From contig MU839842.1 in assembly GCA_030411725.1 (NCBI GenBank), forward strand, positions 62,001 to 126,000: a stretch of DNA of 64,000 nucleotides, given 5' to 3'. Numbering within the stretch: position 1 is the first letter of the stretch; the number at the start of each line of letters is the position of its first letter. Below the pieces are notes generated by a model that ran no database searches, had not been told where the DNA came from, and saw only the letters and a program-made list of their open reading frames with translations. The position numbers and the translations under genes were made by a program. This document shows, piece by piece, positions 31,369 through 40,402 of this stretch. Origin of the DNA: Echria macrotheca. Its lineage: Eukaryota > Ascomycota > Sordariomycetes > Sordariales > Schizotheciaceae.

Positions 31369-33302
31369 GGCAGCGAGTGACAGGAGGTAAAATATAAAGT
31401 GACCTTTTTGTAATGAGTGACTGGGGGTGGGGAGGATTGAGGCCTTGCTGTACAAAAGGACGAGTGTTGGAGATAGAAGTACTGATTGGGCTGAACTTAT
31501 ACCTGACGAGGGCTCCATTTCTACTTCCCAAGGTATACTGATTTCTATGATAGCCGTGTTTATATCCCGAAAATAGGTGCTTTCCGGTCCGAATATCCTA
31601 TCCTTGCTAGAGAATGGTGTTTCCAAAATCAATAGTCGATCTAGGACCCTGACTCTCACAGGAGGGTAGACTTCCAAGGGCCCCTGCACCAGTGTCACTA
31701 CACCAACTGGTTTTGTAGTCAGTCTGCCTGTTGCAGGGTTGAATCCCTCGTTCTAGGCTTGATTCGTCACTAAACCTTGGGACATCCCGCGTGCACGGAG
31801 CAGCCGTTGGCATTCTACATCATGGCGCCCCGGTTACCGATCTTATTTTCTACGGCACAGGTTAGGGCGCGGATTTGATAGTTCGGCGGCACAGGCGGGA
31901 TCGGGGGGTTTTGTCATGACCAGCACCCCCACGGGCAGAGATGGGAGCGGGTTTCTTGACCAGAACAAGACCTCTAGACAGTGAAACTGCGACGCTATCA
32001 TTTAACAGACTTGTCTTTCCGTGATATGTAATGGCAACTCTAGAGTATTTTCCTTCGAGATGGATCGTGGATGTTGTCTCGATGTTTCAAACGGCCAGTT
32101 ATCGCCCCGAACGCCGCCGTAAGCCTACCGCGATTCAGAGGTTGCACCCCTGAAATCTGCATGGGTCAACCCACGACACGGACGGGATCGCTGTCAGCAG
32201 GAGGGTGCTCAGCCTAGCTGCAAACCTGGTTCAGGGAGCCGTTTCTTCATGCATTCACCACGGGCTGCCACGTGAAGCTGCAGATGCTGTGGCGGCGTGG
32301 GCGTTATTCTTTGCAGAGGGAAGCAACCGTGGCTTCGGGATCCGGCCCGCCTCACGTTTCTCTCCCGTGTCTCATTTCCCAAGACAAAGATGAGATGAGC
32401 TGGCTGATCTGTAAGGCTGGTCTTAGTGAGTGTCGTTGTGGCGCAGCCTGTTAGGTATACACGAAAGCATGCAGTTCTTGCGAGGATGATAGGGGGGTTA
32501 ATCCTGTTGACATAAGCCGTTCATCAGTTGGTCACGTTGCCTCCCCCGTCAGTTAAGCAAAGAGCCGAGACCATACTTTTGATGTAGAGGCAAGCTTCTC
32601 AAATTTCCACGCTAAAGTCCCGGCGGCGGTACAGGAACGGTACCTTATTCGAAACAAACGGACTTGTCGGGAGATGTGTCGTCGTTGTGCCAATTGATCG
32701 AGAGAAAAATGCCGGGACTTGTCCAGCCAACGGCGAATACGCAGTCGAGTGACTCAAAGGTGAGTTGATGGAACTAAAAGGAGTAAAAGAGAAAGAAGAC
32801 ATACAGACATATAATCCGCAGAAGCAGCTCAAATAATCCGAACGGTGGACCCAGCCCATATCTGGATCCGGAGAGGCTAGCCTCACGACAAGTGCAAAGC
32901 CTCGAACGCGCTGGGAAAGGATATCCGACGGGGAATCTAATGCCGACATATTAGGCTCACGATATGAAAAGAAACACCTGAGTGTACTCTTGACTGAGCT
33001 CTGAACTAGGGGCAAAGAGATTTCAGCTTAGAACCTGATGATATGGTCTTGTAAATGCCAGATCCCAATGAGTATGACGAGATCGATTATGCATAATCAT
33101 CTCAACCTCAGAGGAATGTTGAGCCTAGAATAATTTGGCTGTCTTCCATTATGTCTGATCCGGGAATATGCACAACTTTGACGAGGATGATGGTTGGCCC
33201 CTGATATCGCTGGCAAAGCTACAACAACATAGGTTAGGTAGTCAAGCGACGCTGAGCAACTGCTTGATAAAGTGTAACATTATTCTCATGCGTTTTTATT
33301 TC
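31369..33302. other. Intergenic, no gene supported
   Basis: 1.9 kb. Short open frames (longest about 138 codons near 32.6-33.0 kb on the minus strand) show no motif or plausible start and splice structure. A T-arm-like sequence near 31735 is not part of a complete tRNA. Confidence 0.5.
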
Positions 33303-34461
33303 CTAGACTTTCTGGTCGTAAAACCTCTCGCTTTCTGATATGCGTAGATATGCCTCGCCACCAGACTTCGCAATAGCACCATCCCACACAGGGTTCCTAT
33401 ACAAATCCGACTTTGTAGGTACCAACTCGACGTTGGACGTGGGCGTGAGCACTTGAACTCCGGACGTCTTTGACTTTTGCGTGGCTCGCTTGGCGCGGAT
33501 GAAGAGGACGCGGAAGATGGGAATCGTCTGCGCGATGATGGTGACAGCTGGTTCGAGGAAATTGAACAGCAACATGAACACCATGTAGTCTATGCCTGAT
33601 AGTTAGCATCATCGGTAGAGGTGTGCAGGGAGGACGTACTGTAGTTGTAGTCGCCTTGGACGAACTGGAAGAAAGTCCGCATGATGACAATCACACCGGT
33701 GACGGCACCGAGACCCATGGCAATACTGAGTCCAACCTTTTCCCTTTTTGCCAGCTGTAGCTTCCTGAGGAGAAACCAGGGAAGTAGAGCCAATGTCACA
33801 TCGATAATGCCGCCCGTTGCTAGGACAAGACGTTAGCCATAACCCGCGACCTGCCTTGAGCAGATAGAGAGAGGAGTCGGGAAAACGTACCCATGAAACT
33901 ACCTCCAAGGCATTGCAGGCTGTAAAGTTCCAGACACGTCCCATTTGCCGGCCGGTATATCGCCCTTGGGTCGCCGCAGGCTGGGATCCAGATGGACAGG
34001 CTGCCCGGGATGAGGATGAGGTTCGCCACGGCGATAATGAACCACAGAAAGTACTTGAGGATGCGTTCCTGCACAATCTTGGTCAAGGTTATGGCAAAGG
34101 CGACCTTGGTCCAGGTCGTCGCCGCGGCTGCCAGCCACGTCGATGTGTTCTGGTATCGGAAGAAGGCCCGGTGGCCATCGTCGGTGTCATGGTAAACAAC
34201 GGCAATGGTACAGCTGACGAGCGCTGCAGCAACTAGCAAGAGAAGCTGAAAGCACGTCAGTTGTTAGCAGGTGTAAGTGAGCTCGAATAGTTCCAGGTGA
34301 CGAACCCATGAGATAGTCAGCACCAAGTCGTCCCACCAGAGCTGCGCAAAGTGCTGTCGACACCACAGACGGACAGCTAGGAAGAGGGTCGACACGCCGA
34401 CCAGGAGCCATACGGCAAAGTTGATCTCGGTTGATTGGTCCTCTCCGTTGTAACCGACCAT
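33303..34461 (-). CDS. PTH11-like seven-helix membrane protein
   Basis: 327 aa in four exons: 34461-34306, 34245-33891, 33819-33640 and 33595-33303. Splice sites are GTTCGT/TTTCAG, GTACGT/CCTAG and GTACGT/ATCAG, with CTAAC branch points. Helices run in the family order. They include FAVWLLVGVSTLFLAVRLW, then LLLLVAAALVSCTIAVVY, TKVAFAITLTKIV, LKYFLWFIIAVANLILIPG with the CGDP loop, TLALLPWFLLRKL, and the closing MVFMLLFNFLEPAVTIIAQT. These proteins are putative receptors for surface or chemical cues. It is the second such gene in 7 kb and lies between the tyrosinase and the RiPP precursor, on the same strand as both. Confidence 0.87.
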
Positions 34462-36187
34462 GGCTACGGTTCAGACGCAACGAGCCGCAGTGCTGGTACC
34501 GAGAAAAAGCAAAACTGCGGCTCGGGAATCTACAGAGTAACAGAGGGGTAGCAGCCGCTGGTTATACAGCAGTCCGCCGCCAGCAATGCCGCACGGGGTC
34601 CTGCGGTTGGATGCCCCGAATCCGGGGAAGCAGACCAGGGCCATGGGAGTCGCGGAGTGTGGGGAAAGTATGGGCGACAGAAAGAGGTTTAGTTCTTACA
34701 CGGCACTGTGGCTCTATTCGTCCGGGCCAGACTTAGCGTGGGACTTTCACTGTGACCAGCTGCACCTGACCGGATTGAGGGGAAGACGCCGGTCCGAGAG
34801 CGAGGCAGCCGGAACTCGGCCTTTTGATGCCTCCAGAGGACTAGTTAGAGCCGTCAGTGCGCACCAGAGTCGGGGGGCTGTTCAGTTTCTAATTCGTCTG
34901 CGATCCCCTGTATGGTTCGCCCAAACTGCCCGTGCCATGCGCTAAAATATGAAGAAGCCCTCCTTGACAGAACATGGCTACAGGGCGGTGACCAGCCACT
35001 GTCAAAACGTCTCTTCGTGTTGGTGCGCTTGACAGAATTTCTTCACGTAGAAAGCCTGCATCGTTAGTCTGTTTCGTGGGAGACATGTTTGACACCTGGT
35101 ACAGCACCTCATAGGCGGATAGAAAGCATGTCGAGCTGTTCAACACAAGTGGCATGAGCCACATGGGTGTAATTTACAGCTATGCGCATGACAACAGCTG
35201 AGGCCTCAGCCTCTCACCGCCTGACAGGGGCAACGTCATCAACCAGGCCAACCGGAGAGAACGGCTCCGACGACAATCCGTTGCTGTGGTCTGGAGGGTT
35301 CCCCAGGGTTTATTGAAGCGTCACTGATCCAAAATGAGGGGTATTGGGTGAAAAAGGCTTTGAGATCTGATATGTGTTGCGTGGTGCGGGGACTCTGACG
35401 GACACTCCTGTGTGTTGACGACCTCCTTGCGAGATCGGACGGTGTAAGTGGTTGGAGAACAGAGGTAGGTCATAACATGATGCGCGTAAGAACCAGGCCA
35501 GCATTGGCTTATGGCTCTCGATACGTCTGTTTTTGCATCTAGCTGCCTGCAGTTTCTTCTCTCCTCGGAGTCATAAGGGCACACAGCAGCGGAACGGGAG
35601 CGCACGGGCGTCAATCCCGCTGGACGACGAACAGCTCTGAACCAATAACATATCATGGCCCTACACCCTCAGAACGTGCCTTCGAATCTAGGCCTGGAAG
35701 GCCTTGGTTATGTCGTGGATGAACCGGATATCGGAGGGCTTCACCGGACTGAATAAGGATTCGGAACGGACAAGACCGGCCTCTCACTACAACCTTAACA
35801 CTAGGAACGGAAGCCATGTGACTTCGCTCCGCACCAGGGAGTCTACACACTAAGGTTGAAATGACAGTCGCTATCTGAATAATTCGCCTGAGTACTAACA
35901 TAGGGAGTGGATGCACTTCTCTAACCCCCAACGGGCCAGATGATCGAAGAAGGCAAGAGTAAAGCCAAGACTGCAGCCCTGTGAAGCCAAGGAGGCGAGA
36001 TCGCCAAGCATTGATCCGAAAAGCTTAGCTTTGCATCTCCCGAGGCCAAGGGAACTGAATGGATAGGTACAATGACGAGGAGTAACACAAGTCAACCTCG
36101 TTGATAAGTGTGAACACTTGGTTTGAGCGAACGGGGCCGTATGTAAGCACCCAACCGGTGCAGTCGGACCCGTTGTATGGGGCTGGC
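34462..36187. other. Intergenic, no gene supported
   Basis: 1.7 kb between the receptor and the RiPP precursor. I searched both strands for a second HxxHC (UstYa) motif, a methyltransferase or a second precursor and saw none. Confidence 0.5.
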
Positions 36188-36783
36188 CTACTCCTTGCCG
36201 AACTTGTAGTAAGCGGTACCCGGCTCGGCTTCCGCCTCGCGCTTCTTGCCGAACTTGTAGTAAGCCGTGCCGGGTTCCGCCTCCGCCTCCCGCTTTCCGA
36301 ACTTGTAGTAAGCAGTACCGGGCTCGGCTTCAGCCTCACGTTTTCCGAACTTGTAGTACTCGGTCCCCGGCTCCGCCTCCGGTTCACGCTTCTCCTTGCC
36401 GAACTTGTAGTACTCCGTTCCGGGCTCCGCCTCGGGCTCACGCTTCTCCTTTCCAAACTTGTAGTACTCTGTTCCCGGCTCCGCCTCAGCCTCACGCTTC
36501 TCTTTGCCAAACTTGTAGTAGGCAACTGTGGGTTCAGCTTCAGCCTCAGGCTCGCGCTTCCCGAACTTGTAGTACGCAGTGCCTGGCTCAGCCTCCGCTT
36601 CACGTTTGGCAAACTTGTCGTACGCCACACTGGGCTCACGTCCCAAATCTTGAGACACGACGTCAGCTCTGGCAAGAAAAAGACGTGTCGCCGGATATAC
36701 GGGCAGATAGATTACTTACTGACAGTTGGGGCGCCCAGGGCAAGACCTAAGGAGGCGACGATAGCAACGATCGATGAACGCAT
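36188..36783 (-). CDS. Kex2-processed repeat precursor, probable dikaritin-type RiPP precursor peptide
   Basis: 180 aa. Exon 1 (36783-36720) encodes a signal peptide (MRSSIVAIVASLGLALGA). An intron of 53 nt (36667-36719, GTAAGT to CCAGAG) joins it to exon 2, which after TDVVSQDLGR consists only of nine tandem units. Cores in order are SVAYDKFA, GTAYYKFG, TVAYYKFG, three GTEYYKFG and three GTAYYKFG. Units end in KR, KEKR or KKR (Kex2 sites) and each next unit begins with Glu-Ala or Glu-Pro dipeptides that Ste13-type peptidases trim. Kex2, Kex1 and Ste13 processing would release octapeptides like GTAYYKFG. This layout is that of UstA-type dikaritin precursors; the divergent neighbour is a UstYa-family oxidase. 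An alpha-pheromone precursor shares the KREAEA layout, but the core lacks the Trp/Cys/Gly-Gln features of ascomycete alpha-pheromones. The last unit lacks the terminal KR. Confidence 0.88.
36191..36637 (-). repeat. Nine tandem 48-60 bp repeats of the RiPP precursor
   Basis: Units are 16, 18 or 20 codons depending on the spacer (KR, KKR or KEKR, and an extra Glu-Ala in unit 3). The three GTEYYKFG units are adjacent and share the KEKR/EPEAEPG spacer, as expected from local unit duplication. Unit 1 (SVAYDKFA, Asp for the second Tyr) is the most diverged. Confidence 0.93.
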
Positions 36784-37657
36784 TGCTGTGGTTTGATGGT
36801 ATACAAGAAATCGGGTATGCTGTGGTAGGTGGCGTATGGTAGGGGAGGCAAGTGAAGTCTTTGGAGAAAAGAGAGACAGACGAGCTTGCTTGCACTTTTC
36901 CCTGCTTTTATACCGCCGGGCACACACGAACACACAGACAGTCACCTGGACGGGAAATAACGGAAACTATACTTCCAACGCTGCCGAAAAGAAGGCCGGT
37001 GTGGTAGCATGTAGATGTGGAGGCTCCGATCCTTGATGCAATAAGCATCCTTCCTGGAGGGTCTATCGCTCGGCTGCCAACGGATCTGTAGTTATTGCCT
37101 CCTCGCCCCGCTTCCATTTATCTGAACACGCGTATAAACATGCCTACGCCTTACCACTCGCCCCCCTTTTCCGTGTGCACAGGATCATGCGGGCACTTCA
37201 TCCGCCGCCTCATAAACATGGAAATGGCCTTTGTATAGTTGAGGGGAACAACCATTGTGTCACCACATACTGCTGCCGATCCAGGCATTTACGGAGCATG
37301 TGGGCGCCTAGTTGGAGGCTGCTATTGGGAAATGACATGAACATAGACGGTTCTCAACGGGTTGAATGAAACCTTCCCCATTTGACTTGATTGCAGCAGG
37401 ATGAAGGCGCAGGCGGCGGAAACGCAAACATGATAACGTTTTACCGGTGTCGGCATGATTTGCAAGACCCTCTTCGGCATTTGTCAGGACTTAACTTCCG
37501 GTGTCTCCGCGGGCAAATAGTGTCGGAAGCCGTCCGTGGTAAGCCAACCGTGAGGCCTTGGTAACCATTCCACCGCCTAGACATATTCTCTTATCTTTTG
37601 TCCACTCTTCCCGGTCTCTTGGACAAAGTTTGCACAAACCGAGTCATCTCTGTCAAA
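36784..37657. promoter_or_regulatory. Divergent promoter region between precursor and UstYa genes
   Basis: 874 bp between two divergent start codons. Apart from the TATA box no specific site was identified. The layout suggests joint control of precursor and tailoring enzyme. Confidence 0.5.
36905..36912 (-). promoter_or_regulatory. TATA box of the RiPP precursor gene
   Basis: TATAAAAG on the minus strand, about 120 bp upstream of the precursor ATG. A strong TATA match fits a highly expressed secreted peptide gene. Confidence 0.6.
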
Positions 37658-38717
37658 ATGCCATCTAAAGCGTCTGTTGAGTATTCCCCACTCAGCTCCT
37701 CCGATGAGGATAGGCCGCTCGTCCACGGCGAGACGGTTGCGGTCCGGGTCCGCACCCGACATACCGCCCCATACCGGTGGCTAATCGTCGCAAACATCGC
37801 ACTGTTCCTCATTTCGTGTACCCTTTTTATATTTTCCGTGGTGGCACTCCATCAGACTGGAGGCTACTTCCCCTGGGACAGAAACCGCCTTCTCAAAGCC
37901 ACATCGCAGCCATGTCAGTCACCGCCCCCTATTCGCTATCCGTGTACAATGCCGGACTCTAACACGTGCAGCCCCTATCCTCGACCTCATCAACATCCCT
38001 CTCATCACAAAACGCATGAATGGCAGCCTTTTCAACACGGAATCTTCCATCTATCGACAACCCCCCTCCCCCGAAGTCGACGCCGCCTGGTCCCGCATCC
38101 AAACACGCGAACCCATCCCCATCAGCCGCGCCGACGTTATCCGGCTCAACAAGGACCCTTCAATTGCAGCCAAGTTCCCTCCATCATGGGGCTACGGTGA
38201 GGAGGCGTTCGTCGGTAAAATCGATGTCTTTCACCAAATCCACTGTGAGTTTCTCTACCTTCATCACCTGCACCTTTTCTCTCATGCTTCCTTTCCATCC
38301 ATCGACTTGAACCCCAGCTAACACCGGAAAGGTCTCAACACCCTCCGAATGAACCTGCACACAAACTACGAGTACTACCACGGTGACAAAATCCCAGGCC
38401 GCCTCGCAGAGCTGCACGTGGGCCACTGTCTCAACACCCTGTTGGAGAACCTCATGTGCACCGGCAACGTCGATATATACACGAGCTTCTGGATGGATGC
38501 CCAGCTACAGCCCTTTTCGGATTTCAACATGGATCACAAGTGTCGGGATTTCGATGCGATTCTAGCCTGGCAGGAGAAGCATGCGGTGCCGTTGGACAAG
38601 TATGGGTCAATACGACGGCCCGAGGGGGAGGGTTATAAAGTGATGGGGAAAGAATTCAAGAAGGTTTTTGATTGGGAGGATGATGGAAGCACCGAAGATA
38701 CCGGGGAACTTGCGTAA
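37658..38717 (+). CDS. UstYa-family (DUF3328) oxidase
   Basis: 304 aa in three exons: 37658-37913, 37972-38244 and 38332-38717. A cytosolic N-terminus of about 43 residues precedes one membrane helix (IVANIALFLISCTLFIFSVV). The lumenal part has the family core PSPEVDAAWSRI and both signature HxxHC motifs: HQIHC at 173-177 (its Cys codon is completed across intron 2) and HVGHC at 205-209. A later acidic FSDFNMDHKCRDFDAI segment follows. UstYa-type proteins catalyse oxidative cyclisation or crosslinking of RiPP core peptides and related steps in other fungal pathways. Here the divergent gene encodes a Tyr-rich repeat precursor, so crosslinking of that core is the likely job. Dikaritin clusters often hold two UstY genes; only one is seen here. 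Confidence 0.92.
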
Positions 38718-38954
38718 GGACTGAATAGGGGTGAAGATAGATACCCATAGCGGACGAAGAGTTTGCTCCAGGCCTTAAATGGAATCCTAAATACGAAGTC
38801 TCCAGTATGGAAGCGGGTTCTGGGGACGTCTAGGTGAGAATGGCTTGTGAGATACCGGCTGTCTGTAGGTAGGTATCTACCTTACACTGGCAGGAACTAG
38901 AACACGAATGGGTCATAACCAGATGTACACATATCCTACAGTCAATAGCCATTC

Positions 38955-40061
38955 CTACAGCCCCGAGGTATCAACAGCCACCACCTTCGCCGGCTCAATC
39001 ACAGTCCCATTCACCGGTCCCCCTAAGCCCCCTCCAGTCGTCACAAACAGCATAGCCGTACTCCTCCCGCCCGACGACCGTCCAAACACAGCAGCCGTAC
39101 AAGTCGCCAGCGCCAACTGATCAAGCGCGCCAGCCGCCACCACCGGCGCAGCATACCCCGACCCGGTCCGCTGGATGAAAAGCAACACGTTGCCCGTACT
39201 CCCGGTGAGAAAAATACTCCCATCCGACGCGCGCACGTCAAAGTCATCCAGCCAGGGCACGCTAGTTATCTGCGCTATCTTTTCCACGGGATTATTACTA
39301 CCCGACCCAGACGCCGGGAACCCATCCCCCGTGATAGCCGTGCGGTACATGGTCCTCGACGCCGCGTTGGAGAAGTACAGGAACCCATCGCCGGGAACCT
39401 TCATCCCGTTTATCCCCAGCGCGTCGTCGGAACTGTTCGAGCCCGGGACCGGCGCCATCTCGGGGAGCTGGAAGGCCTTGGTATATTTTCCTGTTGCCGT
39501 GTCCAACCGAAAAACGGCGCCGAGCTGCGAGTCGCCGAGGAGCACGACCGAGGAGTTGGGGACGGCGGCGGCGCCGTTGAGTCTGGGCGCGTCGGGCAGG
39601 TCGGTTATCTTTTTGACTCGGGCCGTGACGGCGGGCGGGTTGGAGGTGTCATGCAGAGAGACGGCCCAGACTTGGTTGGTGCCGAGCACGCCGTTGGCGG
39701 GGTTGTCGGACTGGCTGATGTTGGATGCGATGACGAGGAAGGTGTCCGGGCTGAACTCGGTGATGCCGTGGGTTGCGTTGGTGGGGAAGGTGAAGATGGG
39801 GAGGACGCGGGGTTGGGGAGAGGACGGGTTCTGGACGAGGAAGAGGGTGCCGTCGGGGAGGACGGTGGTGAGGAGGAGGTCGCCGTTGGGGCGGACCGCG
39901 AGGTTTTCGATCCAGGTGCCGTTGCGGGTGAATTGGAATACGGGTTGGGGTGAGAGGAGCGATTGCGTGGTTGTGGTGCGGCTGGAGGCGAGAGTGATGA
40001 AGAGGGCGAGGAAGGCTGCTAGGAGCCTCTGGAGCCGATCTGGAAAGTCTGGATTTGGCAT
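38955..40061 (-). CDS. Secreted six-bladed beta-propeller protein (SMP-30/NHL-like)
   Basis: A 368-aa intronless protein. A signal peptide (LLAAFLALFITLASS) is followed by propeller blades with the pattern WIENLAVRPNGDLLLTTVLP, ITEFSPDTFLVIAS, RLNGAAAVPNSSVVLLGDSQ, ALGINGMKVPGDGFLYFSNA and FDVRASDGSIFLTGSTGNV. There are several N-glycosylation sites. This is the fungal SMP-30/gluconolactonase-like family, members of which recur in biosynthetic clusters; some act as pericyclases or lactonases. It lies 237 bp beyond the UstYa gene, convergent with it, and is a candidate member of the RiPP cluster. The exact reaction cannot be told. Confidence 0.87.
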   Translation of the reverse strand: MPNPDFPDRLQRLLAAFLALFITLASSRTTTTQSLLSPQPVFQFTRNGTWIENLAVRPNGDLLLTTVLPDGTLFLVQNPSSPQPRVLPIFTFPTNATHGITEFSPDTFLVIASNISQSDNPANGVLGTNQVWAVSLHDTSNPPAVTARVKKITDLPDAPRLNGAAAVPNSSVVLLGDSQLGAVFRLDTATGKYTKAFQLPEMAPVPGSNSSDDALGINGMKVPGDGFLYFSNAASRTMYRTAITGDGFPASGSGSNNPVEKIAQITSVPWLDDFDVRASDGSIFLTGSTGNVLLFIQRTGSGYAAPVVAAGALDQLALATCTAAVFGRSSGGRSTAMLFVTTGGGLGGPVNGTVIEPAKVVAVDTSGL

Positions 40062-40402
40062 TTTGATTGATTATCATGGCGTTGTGCGGTTGAGTGATTA
40101 ACTTTTGCCAAGACGGTGGGATGTGGTGTTTTGTAGAATGACCCCTTTCTCGTCATCTGTTTGATCTTCACTCTGGCCTCGCTTAGCCTCATGTTGGCTC
40201 TATTATCCGCTCTGATCTACGACTGTTTGACACGGCGTGCAGATCATTCAAGACACCGCGGTAGGATATATACCTAGTTCATTTCCCATAACAACGTACC
40301 TATATAACAGGGCTGTAAGCAGCACGACCGTCGCACCATCTACGGACAAATCCCTAGGCGCTTTAGGTAGGAAAAGTGAAAATATCTAAGAGTGTACCGT
40401 TA
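40062..40402. other. Spacer, nothing recognised
   Basis: About 340 bp between the propeller start and the NLR 3' end. Confidence 0.5.

Noticed and set aside
31735..31748. T-arm-like AGGGTTGAATCCCT
   Set aside because: No acceptor, D or anticodon arm at the right distances.
36188..36783. Reading the repeat precursor as an alpha-mating pheromone gene
   Set aside because: The KREAEA layout fits, but the core lacks the Trp and Cys pattern of ascomycete alpha-pheromones, and the divergent UstYa gene favours a RiPP. Kept as the alternative.
36101..36796. 231-codon plus-strand frame antisense to the RiPP precursor
   Set aside because: It is the reverse reading of the tandem repeats; the minus strand has the signal peptide, intron and Kex2 sites.
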